DNA of 64,000 bases. Origin: Yersinia canariae (GTDB lineage: Bacteria > Pseudomonadota > Gammaproteobacteria > Enterobacterales > Enterobacteriaceae). The stretch lies in the NCBI RefSeq assembly GCF_009831415.1, contig NZ_CP043727.1:1240001-1304000 (forward strand). Reading direction: 5' to 3'. The translations under genes were made by a program, and so were the position numbers. Positions 10,524-18,643 of this stretch are shown piece after piece. The notes under the pieces were generated by a model. The model was not told the DNA's origin and made no database searches. It worked only from the letters and a program-made list of their open reading frames with translations. Position 1 is the stretch's first letter. The number at the start of each line of letters is the position of its first letter.

Positions 10524-12395
10524 ATGAATATTAATAATAAGATTAGTAAGATATTATATGTATTATTTGTTATCACATTCAATGCCATATCCAATGATTT
10601 TGATGATGATAATGTCTGCTTTTATTCTGGTGATAATTATACTGAGAAAGGGGGAGGGAAGAGATTTTGCGTGCCCTATTATACTGAGGATGAATGGCTA
10701 TTTACTCAGTGGAATAACAATGTCTCATCTATTAAAATACCGCTAAATTTTCAGGTTGATGTTTTTAGTGATTTTTCATTTATGGGAAAATCAGTATCCC
10801 TTTATAAAAATACTAATGCTGCTGAATTGGAGAAGTACGGACTAATATCAGATATAAGTTCTTATCGCGTCATGCCTAAAAAAATATACTCGAGTAATAA
10901 AAAGATTATTTTTAATTATCACTCCAATATTTTTCAAGAAAAACATCTTAGTTATGATTATTACTTGAGTCGTGGGCACAATATACTATTAAGTCGCAAG
11001 GAGAAACCGACAGATATCGACAGCCAAAGCTCCTCTATCTTTTATAGCCATACAGGGCAAATCATGACAGCCTTTAGCGGCCAAGGCTTTGATCGCAATA
11101 TTTATTGTTTGCTGCCAGCAGATCTCAGAAAGGGGAATTTAAAAGCTGATGTCGCATTTAGTTATTGTGATATGGGGACTACAGGGCAGATTTGGTCACC
11201 ACAAAAAATAGAAGGCAAAATAGTGTTGGTTAATAAAGGGACGGGAACGGCCTTATCCTTGGATGAGGGCGGTTTTTATGTGAGTTTAAAGACCAAACCC
11301 AGAGTTATGAATCATCTCCCCGGCCGCGGCGCGCCAAGTCATCAACCAAAAGTTAAAACTAATAGAGAGACAATATGGTTTGACGATGCTTACATTGAGA
11401 GAATGAAGTTATCTGCCGTAAGGCCTTTTCTACAATATAAAGAAACATTCGAGTCATTAAATGAAGTTGGTCATAAAGATATTTTCGTTAATCATCTCAA
11501 TACAACTGATGACATTAATATCTATTTGGGGGGTGATGAAATAGGGATGTATGTTTATTATAACGCAGAGACAAAAGCATTAATCTCTTATAACAAATTG
11601 AGTAATGAGCGGATGCTAACAGAAGCGGCATGTCTCTCATTGATAAATAACCAAGTTGATGAGCGCTCACCTATCAATTTCACCTATAGCCGCAGCAGTT
11701 ATAGTGATAACTCTATTGAATACCGTTGCGACAATGGCATTGCTTACAATCGGTATACTCATCGATGGGGTTTTATAAGGGACCAGAATTATCACTATTT
11801 AGTTAATGGTTTTGAAAATAAAGTCTTGAGTTTCTATATTAATGAAAATCCGCAAAAAATGAACTTTCGGGGTGTCTTAACTGGGCCAAAGTTAGGTGAG
11901 CGTATTGGTCAGGCTATTCATTTTAATGAACGAAAACCTCAGGATGCAATATTCATTAATAATCAGGCATTGGCTCATTTCCTTGATATGGAAAAGCGAG
12001 TATGTGAACTCAGAAACATAAGTGATAACAAGGATGTTCACTGTGGGGGAGCAGATACCAGTTGGTCTTCAACTGATTATCACGTACAGAATACCCATCT
12101 CAGTCGTTATTATATTCCTTGGTTGCTGTCGCAAATAGCGCAGAGGCTACATCGAGATGAATGGACGAATAAGTCGGCGGATTTTTTGCAAGAAGTTGAA
12201 ACACTAAAAACGCTTGTTGAAAAAAATAGGGAACAGCCAACTGACAACACTGTATTGGAGCAAACAAAAGCGCTATTAGTTGCGTTTTTATATGCTTATG
12301 GCTCATCCGAATACACCAAAATTTGGTATCAAGCTGCGCATATTCTTAATCGTGTTGATGTATTAATCGAATGGGGGAATAACTCACCTTCATAG
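10524..12395 (+). CDS. Secreted orphan protein with crystallin-like N-terminus, function unknown
   Basis: 623 residues, not recognised with confidence. A signal peptide (basic MNINNKISK then a hydrophobic run to about residue 23) predicts export. Residues about 30-110 carry two beta/gamma-crystallin or I36-inhibitor-like motifs (NVCFYSGDNYTEKGGGKRFC; VDVFSDFSFMGKSVSLY, each followed by SSI/SSY). Residues about 180-240 resemble a ricin-type lectin repeat (YCLLPADL ... GQIWSP). A later YYNAETKALISYN segment and a helical C-terminus follow. The overall plan recalls DUF1561/PF07598 secreted proteins; that is a guess. The gene is clearly AT-richer than guaA and the downstream operon, which suggests transfer. 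It stands alone with its own Shine-Dalgarno (AGG, 6 bases). Confidence 0.75.
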   Translation: MNINNKISKILYVLFVITFNAISNDFDDDNVCFYSGDNYTEKGGGKRFCVPYYTEDEWLFTQWNNNVSSIKIPLNFQVDVFSDFSFMGKSVSLYKNTNAAELEKYGLISDISSYRVMPKKIYSSNKKIIFNYHSNIFQEKHLSYDYYLSRGHNILLSRKEKPTDIDSQSSSIFYSHTGQIMTAFSGQGFDRNIYCLLPADLRKGNLKADVAFSYCDMGTTGQIWSPQKIEGKIVLVNKGTGTALSLDEGGFYVSLKTKPRVMNHLPGRGAPSHQPKVKTNRETIWFDDAYIERMKLSAVRPFLQYKETFESLNEVGHKDIFVNHLNTTDDINIYLGGDEIGMYVYYNAETKALISYNKLSNERMLTEAACLSLINNQVDERSPINFTYSRSSYSDNSIEYRCDNGIAYNRYTHRWGFIRDQNYHYLVNGFENKVLSFYINENPQKMNFRGVLTGPKLGERIGQAIHFNERKPQDAIFINNQALAHFLDMEKRVCELRNISDNKDVHCGGADTSWSSTDYHVQNTHLSRYYIPWLLSQIAQRLHRDEWTNKSADFLQEVETLKTLVEKNREQPTDNTVLEQTKALLVAFLYAYGSSEYTKIWYQAAHILNRVDVLIEWGNNSPS

Positions 12396-12403
12396 TTACA
12401 AAA

Positions 12404-12419
12404 TGTGACTCACATCACA
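12404..12419 (+). promoter_or_regulatory. CRP-cAMP binding site
   Basis: TGTGACTCACATCACA has both half-sites perfect (TGTGA-N6-TCACA) and is flanked by AAA and TTT as in the extended consensus. It lies about 45 bases upstream of the likely start of the dehydrogenase operon. Confidence 0.8.
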
Positions 12420-12431
12420 TTTAACTTTACC

Positions 12432-12452
12432 CCTCCATTATGGAGGTATAAT
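12432..12452 (+). promoter_or_regulatory. -10 box with overlapping inverted repeat
   Basis: A perfect inverted repeat CCTCCA-TTA-TGGAGG (12432-12446) directly abuts a perfect -10 TATAAT (12447-12452). No good -35 is seen, as expected for an activator-dependent promoter. The repeat occupies the -10/-35 spacer, where a repressor could bind. Confidence 0.65.
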
Positions 12453-12458
12453 CTTGAC

Positions 12459-12685
12459 GAATCTTTACAACTAAACTAAATGTTTAACATCTTTATTTTA
12501 TAACTCACATCGCCATAAGGCGGGAAATCCATTCGCTATTAGTCAAGATTGCCACTGCCGTAGGGTGTTTCGCACGGTAGTTTAGCCCGCAGTAACCCGC
12601 GTCTGTTAACGCCATGCCGCTTAACAGCATGTCTATATCGTCAACAGATGAATACTGCGTGCGTGCTCTTTTGTGGAGAAAAAAC
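12459..12685 (+). other. Long 5' leader of the dehydrogenase operon
   Basis: If transcription starts near 12459, about 225 bases precede the first gene. They hold small hairpins (CTGCCGT with ACGGTAG at 12555-12561/12574-12580). In-frame start codons begin at 12614. No known riboswitch was recognised. Confidence 0.35.
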
Positions 12686-13195
12686 ATGTCGGTAACTCGC
12701 TCTCCGATACCCCAGTTGCGCGGTATTTCACGTCGTCGTTTGCTCGGGTATGTTGGCGTCGGGCTGGTCAGCAGCCTGATGAATCCCCTCTCTTTGGATG
12801 CTTTCGCAGCATCAACCCAAACCTCGCCGCAGAACCTGGAACGATTTATGTTGGTTTCCCGTGCATTGACCGGCAAACGCCAACTCAATGCGCAGGTAGG
12901 TCAGCGTATCTATCAGATATTACTCGGTAAAATCGGTGGCTTTGATCAGAAACTGGCCTTGTTACAGCCCTTGCCCGCCGGTGAACCTCAGCAATGGTCA
13001 CCATTACAACAGCAGATTGCCCGGCAGATTTTGCAAGGTTGGTATGTGGGGGTCATTGGTGAAGGAACTGACGCGGTAGTTATCAGCTATGAAAATGCGT
13101 TGATGTTCGATGCGGTATCCGATGTGTTGGTTATTCGCTCTTATTGCCCGAATAAACCCGGATACTGGGCTGCAAAGCCTGATGTCGCCTTATAA
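12686..13195 (+). CDS. Sugar/polyol dehydrogenase complex, small subunit (Tat-exported)
   Basis: 169 residues. A twin-arginine signal is seen at residues 15-21 (SRRRLLG), with a hydrophobic segment and an AFA-A cleavage site near residue 40. The gene order, small subunit then GMC flavoprotein then multihaem cytochrome c, is that of membrane-bound FAD dehydrogenases for sorbitol, fructose, gluconate or 2-ketogluconate. There the small subunit carries the Tat signal and takes the folded large subunit across the membrane. The ATG at 12686 has GGAG seven bases upstream; the longer reading from 12614 would bury the Tat motif. The stop is 17 bases before the next gene. Confidence 0.85.
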   Translation: MSVTRSPIPQLRGISRRRLLGYVGVGLVSSLMNPLSLDAFAASTQTSPQNLERFMLVSRALTGKRQLNAQVGQRIYQILLGKIGGFDQKLALLQPLPAGEPQQWSPLQQQIARQILQGWYVGVIGEGTDAVVISYENALMFDAVSDVLVIRSYCPNKPGYWAAKPDVAL

Positions 13196-13212
13196 TTTTG
13201 GAGAATACATTT

Positions 13213-14832
13213 ATGGCTGACATACTAAAGGCGGATATCGTCATCATTGGCTCGGGTGTCGCGGGCGGATTAGTTGCTCATCAATTGGCCATGGCGGGCA
13301 AATCGGTATTGGTTTTAGAAGCGGGGCCGCGCCTTTCTCGCTGGGAAATTGTGGAAAACTTCCGCAATCAGCCCGACAAATCGGACAACATGGCTCCTTA
13401 CCCTTCAACATCTTATGCTCCTCATCCCGAATCTAATCCTAATAATAACTATCTGATTCAAAAGGGTGAACACCCATATGATGTGCAATATATACGAGCC
13501 GTGGGAGGCACCACCTGGCATTGGGCGGCATCGGCCTGGCGTTTCCTGCCAAATGATTTCAAGCTAAAAACTATTTATGGTGTTGGGCGCGACTGGCCAA
13601 TTGACTATGCGACGCTGGAAAAGTGGTATTTACGTGCCGAGCAGGAGTTAGGTGTTTGGGGGCCGAGTGATGAAGACTTGGGGTCACCGCGCAGCGCGCC
13701 TTATCCGATGTCCCCGCTGCCGTTATCGTGGAATGAACAGCGCATTAAAACTGTACTAAACAGCCACACTTTTAATGGCAGTCACTTTGATGTTGTCACT
13801 GAGCCGGTTGCGCGTAACAGCCGCCCTTATGATGGCCGACCTACCTGTTGTGGTAACAATAACTGCATGCCAATTTGCCCGATAGGGGCGATGTATAACG
13901 CCATCACTCATGTTGAAAAAGCAGAGCTTGCTGGTGCGATTATTCGCCCACAAGCCGTGGTTTATAAACTGGAAGTGAATGACCAGCAGCAGATTACTGC
14001 CGCACTGTTTAAAGATGCGCAAGGCCATGAGCATCGCGCCGAAGGGCGATATTTTGTACTGGCGGCCAATGGTATTGAAACGCCGAAGCTGATGCTGATG
14101 TCCACCAGTGGTAAAAACCCACTCGGTGTGGGGAATAGCTCCGATATGGTCGGGCGCAATCTGATGGACCACCCTGGGACGGGCGTTACCTTTATGGCCA
14201 ATGAGCCGCTATGGCCGGGGCGCGGCCCGCAGGAAATGACGTCTTTGATTGGCTTTCGTGATGGCGCTTTCCGTGCTGAATATGCCGCGAAAAAGATTCA
14301 TTTATCTAACTTATCTCGCACTGATCAGGTCACTATTGAGTTGCTTAAGCAAGGGGAGTTACAGCTTGGGCCACAGCTTGATGCTAAAATCCGCGATCGG
14401 GCGGCACGATTTGTGCAGTTCGACAGTTTCCACGAAATCCTACCGCATGTAGAAAATCGCATTATTCCTAGCCCGACAGAAAAAGACGCCATCGGCATTC
14501 CTAAGCCAGAGTTTTACTATGCGATGGATGATTATGTGCGCAAAAGTGCCGTACATACTCAGCAAGTTTATGCCGAGGCGGCAAGGCTGATGGGCGGCAC
14601 AGAAGTTCAGTTCCACAATAACTTTGCTAACAATAACCATATCACTGGCACCACCATCATGGGCAATGACCCGAAAGATTCCGTCGTGGACAGTGATTGC
14701 CGTACTCATGACCACAAAAATTTGTTTATCGCCAGCAGCAGTGTGATGCCAACTGTCGGTTCAGTGAACTGTACTTTGACGATTGCAGCACTCTCTTTGC
14801 GTATCGCTGAAACATTAAAGGCCGAGGTGTAA
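13213..14832 (+). CDS. GMC-family FAD dehydrogenase, large subunit
   Basis: Catalytic subunit, 539 residues. The N-terminal Rossmann fold binds FAD (IIGSGVAGGLVAHQLA), and VGGTTWHW and the C-terminal NHITGTTIMG / GSVNCTLTIAALSLR are GMC signatures. There is no export signal, consistent with hitch-hiking on the Tat small subunit. Cysteines 212, 213, 218 and 222 (CCGNNNCMPIC) form the cluster motif that holds a [3Fe-4S] centre in fructose and FAD-glucose dehydrogenases. Electrons should pass from substrate through FAD to the cytochrome subunit and quinone. The substrate cannot be read from sequence; gluconate, 2-ketogluconate or a sugar alcohol are candidates. The cytochrome gene starts one base after its stop. 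Confidence 0.9.
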   Translation: MADILKADIVIIGSGVAGGLVAHQLAMAGKSVLVLEAGPRLSRWEIVENFRNQPDKSDNMAPYPSTSYAPHPESNPNNNYLIQKGEHPYDVQYIRAVGGTTWHWAASAWRFLPNDFKLKTIYGVGRDWPIDYATLEKWYLRAEQELGVWGPSDEDLGSPRSAPYPMSPLPLSWNEQRIKTVLNSHTFNGSHFDVVTEPVARNSRPYDGRPTCCGNNNCMPICPIGAMYNAITHVEKAELAGAIIRPQAVVYKLEVNDQQQITAALFKDAQGHEHRAEGRYFVLAANGIETPKLMLMSTSGKNPLGVGNSSDMVGRNLMDHPGTGVTFMANEPLWPGRGPQEMTSLIGFRDGAFRAEYAAKKIHLSNLSRTDQVTIELLKQGELQLGPQLDAKIRDRAARFVQFDSFHEILPHVENRIIPSPTEKDAIGIPKPEFYYAMDDYVRKSAVHTQQVYAEAARLMGGTEVQFHNNFANNNHITGTTIMGNDPKDSVVDSDCRTHDHKNLFIASSSVMPTVGSVNCTLTIAALSLRIAETLKAEV

Positions 14833-14833
14833 G

Positions 14834-16102
14834 ATGAAAAAACCAACCCTGGGCCACTCAGTGAAATTTTTGTTTGTTGCATTAGGATTAACTGTCAGCG
14901 GCTACAGCAGTGCGGATGCTAACTTGATTGCGCGTGGCGAGTATTTGACTAAAGCCGCCGACTGCGTGGCGTGCCATACCACTAAGGATGGCAAACCCTT
15001 TGCCGGCGGATTGGCATTTAAAACCCCGATGGGCACCCTATATTCACCTAATATCACTCCGGATAAAGAAACCGGCATTGGCAATTGGACGGATGAGGAG
15101 TTTTTGCGTGCCTTGCATGAAGGGAAAGGCAAAAACGGCGAGAATCTTTATCCCGCATTCCCTTATACCTCCTATACGTTGCTGAAAGATGATGACGTCA
15201 AAGCCATCAAAGCTTATCTGTTCAGTTTGCCTGCGGTACATCAGCCGAATCGCGAGAATGACATGCCATTCCCGTTCAATCAGCGCTGGGGATTGTGGTT
15301 CTGGAATTTGGTGAACTTTGAGGGGCAGCGCTTCCAACCCGATACCAGCAAAGATGCGCAATGGAATCAGGGTGCTTATTTTGTTGAGGCATTGGGTCAC
15401 TGCGGTGAATGCCACACCCCGCGCAATATCACCATGGGAATGAAAGACAGCAAAGCTTATGCCGGTGCAGAGATTGATGGCTGGACGGCATTCAATATTA
15501 CCTCAGACCCACATGCCGGGATTGGGGGCTGGAGTCAGGAACAGGTTGTGCAATATCTGCGTAGCGGCCATGTCGACGGTAAAGCACAAGCGGCTGGGCC
15601 GATGGCGGAAGTCATTGAAAACAGTACTCGTCATCTGACTGAGAGTGATCTGAACGCGATGGCGGTTTATTTACGCAGCCTAAAACCCTTAAATCCGGAT
15701 GACGAAACCAAGAGCCGTTCGGATTGGGGGCAGTCGGCAACCAGTGTTAATACCTTACGCGGGATGCCTTTCACGGCAGATAACCACACCGATGGTGCGC
15801 GTTTGTATCTGGGCAATTGTGCCAGTTGCCACAGTTTTACCGGCGAGGGTGTGAAAGACGGTTATTACCCATCACTGATGAAAAACTCGGTAGTTGGGGC
15901 TTCCACTCAAAATAACCTGATTAATGTCATTCTCCATGGTGTGTCGCGGAAAACCAATGACGGTGAAGTCTTTATGCCCGGTTTTGCTAATACATTGACT
16001 GATGAGCAGGTGGTTAGTTTGAGTAATTATCTGTTGCAACAGTTTGGGCAACCAGCACTGAATATAAAAGCTGAGGATGTCAAAACACTACGCGAACAGT
16101 AA
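14834..16102 (+). CDS. Tri-haem cytochrome c subunit of the dehydrogenase
   Basis: 422 residues with a signal peptide (MKK, then a hydrophobic core, cleavage near ADA). Three c-type haem sites are seen: CVACH at 44-48, CGECH at 190-194 and CASCH at 329-333, each followed by its own cytochrome domain. It is the electron-transfer subunit passing electrons from the flavoprotein to the ubiquinone pool on the periplasmic face. It is translationally close to the large subunit (stop and start separated by one base). Haem attachment requires the Ccm system encoded elsewhere. Confidence 0.93.
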   Translation: MKKPTLGHSVKFLFVALGLTVSGYSSADANLIARGEYLTKAADCVACHTTKDGKPFAGGLAFKTPMGTLYSPNITPDKETGIGNWTDEEFLRALHEGKGKNGENLYPAFPYTSYTLLKDDDVKAIKAYLFSLPAVHQPNRENDMPFPFNQRWGLWFWNLVNFEGQRFQPDTSKDAQWNQGAYFVEALGHCGECHTPRNITMGMKDSKAYAGAEIDGWTAFNITSDPHAGIGGWSQEQVVQYLRSGHVDGKAQAAGPMAEVIENSTRHLTESDLNAMAVYLRSLKPLNPDDETKSRSDWGQSATSVNTLRGMPFTADNHTDGARLYLGNCASCHSFTGEGVKDGYYPSLMKNSVVGASTQNNLINVILHGVSRKTNDGEVFMPGFANTLTDEQVVSLSNYLLQQFGQPALNIKAEDVKTLREQ

Positions 16103-16115
16103 GGAACAAAAATAA

Positions 16116-16145
16116 GGGAGTTTCGGCTCCCCGTTTTGCTTTTTA
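16116..16145 (+). terminator. Terminator after the dehydrogenase operon
   Basis: Stem GGGAG-TTTCGG-CTCCC followed by CGTTTTGCTTTTT. Confidence 0.75.
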
Positions 16146-16168
16146 GACCACATTATCAATATTAATTC

Positions 16169-16609
16169 TTATTTAATCTTTTCATTATGCCAATGCATTA
16201 AAACATAGTCACCGTCATTGCTCTTACCGGTCGCAATGGCCACCCAGCCATTTTTTTGATAAAACGCCAGTGCATGCTGGTTTTTTGCCAGGCACTTTAA
16301 TGAGCCATGGCTGTTAAACCGATGCTGTGTTGCTTGCAATAACGCCAGCCCGACTCCACTGTGCTGGGCTTTGGGGTCAACAAACAGATTATGCAGGAAA
16401 CTTTCCTCCATAAATATTGAAGCGAAACCCGCGTGAGACTCACCCTCAATGGCGACCAGAATAGTCTCCCCAAGAGTGACGCGGTCAAAGTCCTCCAGAC
16501 GAAAATGCTCGCCATCCAACCAACTAAATGCGGCCCGACGTGATGCCAAATACAAGGTGCGCAAAAATGGCCGGTCACTCTCTTGATATTCACGAATCTT
16601 GATACTCAT
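16169..16609 (-). CDS. GNAT-family N-acetyltransferase
   Basis: Predicted acetyl-CoA-dependent acetyltransferase of 146 residues starting at 16609 (MSIKIREYQ). The GNAT core is visible: the acetyl-CoA loop around HSGVGLALLQAT, preceded by the beta strand FLHNLFVDP, and the C-terminal NQHALAFYQKNGW. The substrate is unknown. A longer reading to 16699 would run across the divergent thiD promoter and is not favoured. Its start lies 57 bases from that promoter's -35 on the opposite strand. Confidence 0.85.
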   Translation of the reverse strand: MSIKIREYQESDRPFLRTLYLASRRAAFSWLDGEHFRLEDFDRVTLGETILVAIEGESHAGFASIFMEESFLHNLFVDPKAQHSGVGLALLQATQHRFNSHGSLKCLAKNQHALAFYQKNGWVAIATGKSNDGDYVLMHWHNEKIK

Positions 16610-16665
16610 CCTTGTTTTATCCCTCCCAAACGGCTGCGTTGAACATGGGGTGAGCGAATACGTGA

Positions 16666-16694
16666 TTGATCTTCTATCACCAGCCCGTGATAAT
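16666..16694 (+). promoter_or_regulatory. Promoter of the TPP riboswitch-thiD transcript
   Basis: -35 TTGATC (16666-16671) and -10 GATAAT (16689-16694) are separated by 17 bases. They lie just before the riboswitch, giving a start near its first helix. Confidence 0.65.
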
Positions 16695-16703
16695 AACAAT
16701 TCT

Positions 16704-16788
16704 GACTCGGGGTGCCTGTCACAAATAGTGATATGGCTGAGATATTACCCGTATTACCTGATCTGGATTATACCAGCGTAGGGAAGTC
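16704..16788 (+). promoter_or_regulatory. TPP riboswitch aptamer (thi box)
   Basis: The conserved elements occur in order: GACTCGGGGTGCC, GGCTGAGAT, ACCCGTATTACCTGATCTGG, CCAGCGTAGGGAAGTC. GACT/AGTC close the P1 helix. Binding of thiamine pyrophosphate represses the downstream thiamine gene. Confidence 0.95.
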
Positions 16789-16807
16789 TCGGCACCGCCA
16801 GGTACCG

Positions 16808-16831
16808 CCTTCTTGACCGCCGGTTAGGAGG
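16808..16831 (+). promoter_or_regulatory. Riboswitch expression platform sequestering a Shine-Dalgarno
   Basis: CCTTCT (16808-16813) can pair with the strong Shine-Dalgarno AGGAGG (16826-16831), with one G-U pair. This suggests control at translation. The controlled ribosome site belongs to the leader ORF at 16835, not directly to thiD. Confidence 0.6.
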
Positions 16832-16834
16832 AAT

Positions 16835-16933
16835 ATGTTCGTTCAACCTGCCGTTTTTTCTTCAGTTATCACGACTCACACCTTGCTATTCACAATATCG
16901 CATGCCGATATGATTGTGGGGGCGTATTCATGA
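16835..16933 (+). CDS. 32-residue leader ORF coupled to thiD
   Basis: Short ORF starting MFVQPAVFSS and ending IVGAYS, mildly hydrophobic, not recognised. AGGAGG lies three bases before its ATG, which is close but strong, and is the element the riboswitch can hide. Its TGA (16931-16933) overlaps the thiD ATG as ATGA, so ribosomes finishing the leader could re-initiate on thiD, which has no good Shine-Dalgarno of its own. It may be a regulatory peptide or merely a way to carry riboswitch control across a 95-base gap. Conservation is untested. Confidence 0.5.
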   Translation: MFVQPAVFSSVITTHTLLFTISHADMIVGAYS

Positions 16934-17730
16934 AACGTATAAATGCACTCACCATTGCCGGAACTGATCCGAGCGGCGGTGCCGGTATTCAGGCTGATCT
17001 AAAAACTTTTTCTGCATTACAGGCCTATGGCACCAGTGTTATCACGGCTTTGGTGGCACAAAATACCCGTGGCGTGCAGTTGGTTTATTCTATTGACGCG
17101 GCTTTTGTTGCTGCTCAAATGGATTCGGTGCTGAGTGATGTGCGTATTGATAGCGCCAAAATCGGCATGCTGGCAAATGCTGAAATTGTTGATATTGTTG
17201 CCGCGCAGCTGCGTCGCTATCCCATAGAGTTTGTGGTGCTAGACACGGTGATGGTTGCCAAAAGTGGTGATCCTTTGCTGGCCCCCGACGCTGTTGATGC
17301 GGTGCGCCGTTTACTGATTCCTCAGGTGGCCTTGATAACCCCTAACTTGCCGGAGGCCGCGGCATTACTTAATTGCAATCCGGCTGATAATGAGCAGGAA
17401 ATGTGTGAGCAGGGGCGGGCATTGTTAGCATTAGGTTGTCAGGGGGTATTGATGAAAGGAGGGCATCTGAGCGGTGAGGAAAGCCCGGACTGGCTGTTTA
17501 CCGCACAGGGTGAACAGCGTTTTGTCACTCGCCGGGTTGATACCCGCCATACCCACGGCACCGGTTGTACCTTATCGGCAGCCCTCGCCGCATTGCGGCC
17601 ACGGCACACCAATTGGGTCGATACGGTAAGTGCGGCCAAGAATTATCTGCAAGGGGCATTGGAGCAAGCCGACACCCTGGAAGTGGGGCAGGGGATCGGG
17701 CCGGTGCATCATTTCCACCAATGGTGGTAA
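16930..17730 (+). CDS. thiD: Hydroxymethylpyrimidine (phosphate) kinase
   Basis: Phosphorylates hydroxymethylpyrimidine and its monophosphate in thiamine synthesis and salvage. The 266 residues match the family. Visible are the substrate region AGTDPSGGAGIQADLKTF near the start, TPNLPEAA, and the ribokinase-fold anion hole DTRHTHGTGCTLSAALAA near the end. It is controlled by the TPP riboswitch upstream through the coupled leader ORF. It stands alone, without thiM, and converges on the next gene with 24 bases between. Confidence 0.96.
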   Translation: MKRINALTIAGTDPSGGAGIQADLKTFSALQAYGTSVITALVAQNTRGVQLVYSIDAAFVAAQMDSVLSDVRIDSAKIGMLANAEIVDIVAAQLRRYPIEFVVLDTVMVAKSGDPLLAPDAVDAVRRLLIPQVALITPNLPEAAALLNCNPADNEQEMCEQGRALLALGCQGVLMKGGHLSGEESPDWLFTAQGEQRFVTRRVDTRHTHGTGCTLSAALAALRPRHTNWVDTVSAAKNYLQGALEQADTLEVGQGIGPVHHFHQWW

Positions 17731-17754
17731 TCCCCTTTTTCCTCGAAATGACTG

Positions 17755-18624
17755 CTATTCTTGCGCCAGTAAATAGCGCTGTGTCATCGTAAATATCGCG
17801 ATGGCACGCTGCAAATGATGAGCATCAAAACGGTTAAGTAAGTAACTTTCGGCTCCTTTACGCGGGCGAATACACAGCAGGAGCTTCGGATTACCCGCTT
17901 CATCTTTGATCAAGTCAAACTGATAGCTGCCGATGTCTTTTTCATCTTCTCGCCAGGAAATTTGTACTGCTGGCAATGGGTTATCTGCCGTCGGTTGCCT
18001 GATGGCAAAAAAGTATTCTCCTGCCCAGAAACCGGCATAATGTCCATCAGCTTGTAAGTGTTTGGTCCGGAAAATGGGGGCCGCAGCGAGTTGGCTGATG
18101 GCATCCAATGTTATTTCTTGATGCGCTTGTCGCCACAATGGGACGTCATTTTCGATTTGCCAACAAGCAGCACCCAAATAATCATTCAGTTCGCGCCAAT
18201 CACTATCCAGCTGTTGGCGTAACTCTTCTTCGAGGATATTACGGTATTGCTGCATGCCGCTAGGTTGGTCACCCAGTGTTTCGTAAGTAATTAACTCCAT
18301 GGTGCGGGGCTTGCGGCGAAAACTCATCCATAACACCACCTTAGGGATACGGAATTCAATCGACTGAATGCTCAGCCGATAGCGGTCCCCTTTGTTCACT
18401 ACAAAGCCATTGGCCGTGCCGCGTTTATTTTGATAATTCCGTATTATCACCACGCTATTTAGCCCCATCCAACCCGTGACGTAATGTTCACTGTCAGAAT
18501 TGGCGACATCCAGGTCTATCACCATTTGGACGATTTTATCACTCTCGAGCTTGTCTAGCGGATGGGCATCCCCGGCAGAGTAATACAACTTCTCGGGGGC
18601 TTCGGGTAACTCAAGGGTCAACAT
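17755..18624 (-). CDS. Conserved-looking hypothetical protein, 289 residues
   Basis: I do not recognise this protein. It has no signal peptide or membrane segment and is probably cytoplasmic. It is mixed alpha/beta, Trp-rich, with FRIPKVVLWMSFRRKP in the middle and LLLCIRPRKGAESYLLNRF near the end. AAGG six bases before the ATG and coding-like codon use support a real gene. It is monocistronic, convergent to thiD, with an ERIC element in its upstream region. Confidence 0.7.
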   Translation of the reverse strand: MLTLELPEAPEKLYYSAGDAHPLDKLESDKIVQMVIDLDVANSDSEHYVTGWMGLNSVVIIRNYQNKRGTANGFVVNKGDRYRLSIQSIEFRIPKVVLWMSFRRKPRTMELITYETLGDQPSGMQQYRNILEEELRQQLDSDWRELNDYLGAACWQIENDVPLWRQAHQEITLDAISQLAAAPIFRTKHLQADGHYAGFWAGEYFFAIRQPTADNPLPAVQISWREDEKDIGSYQFDLIKDEAGNPKLLLCIRPRKGAESYLLNRFDAHHLQRAIAIFTMTQRYLLAQE

Positions 18625-18643
18625 GGCATGGCCTTTTCGGGAA

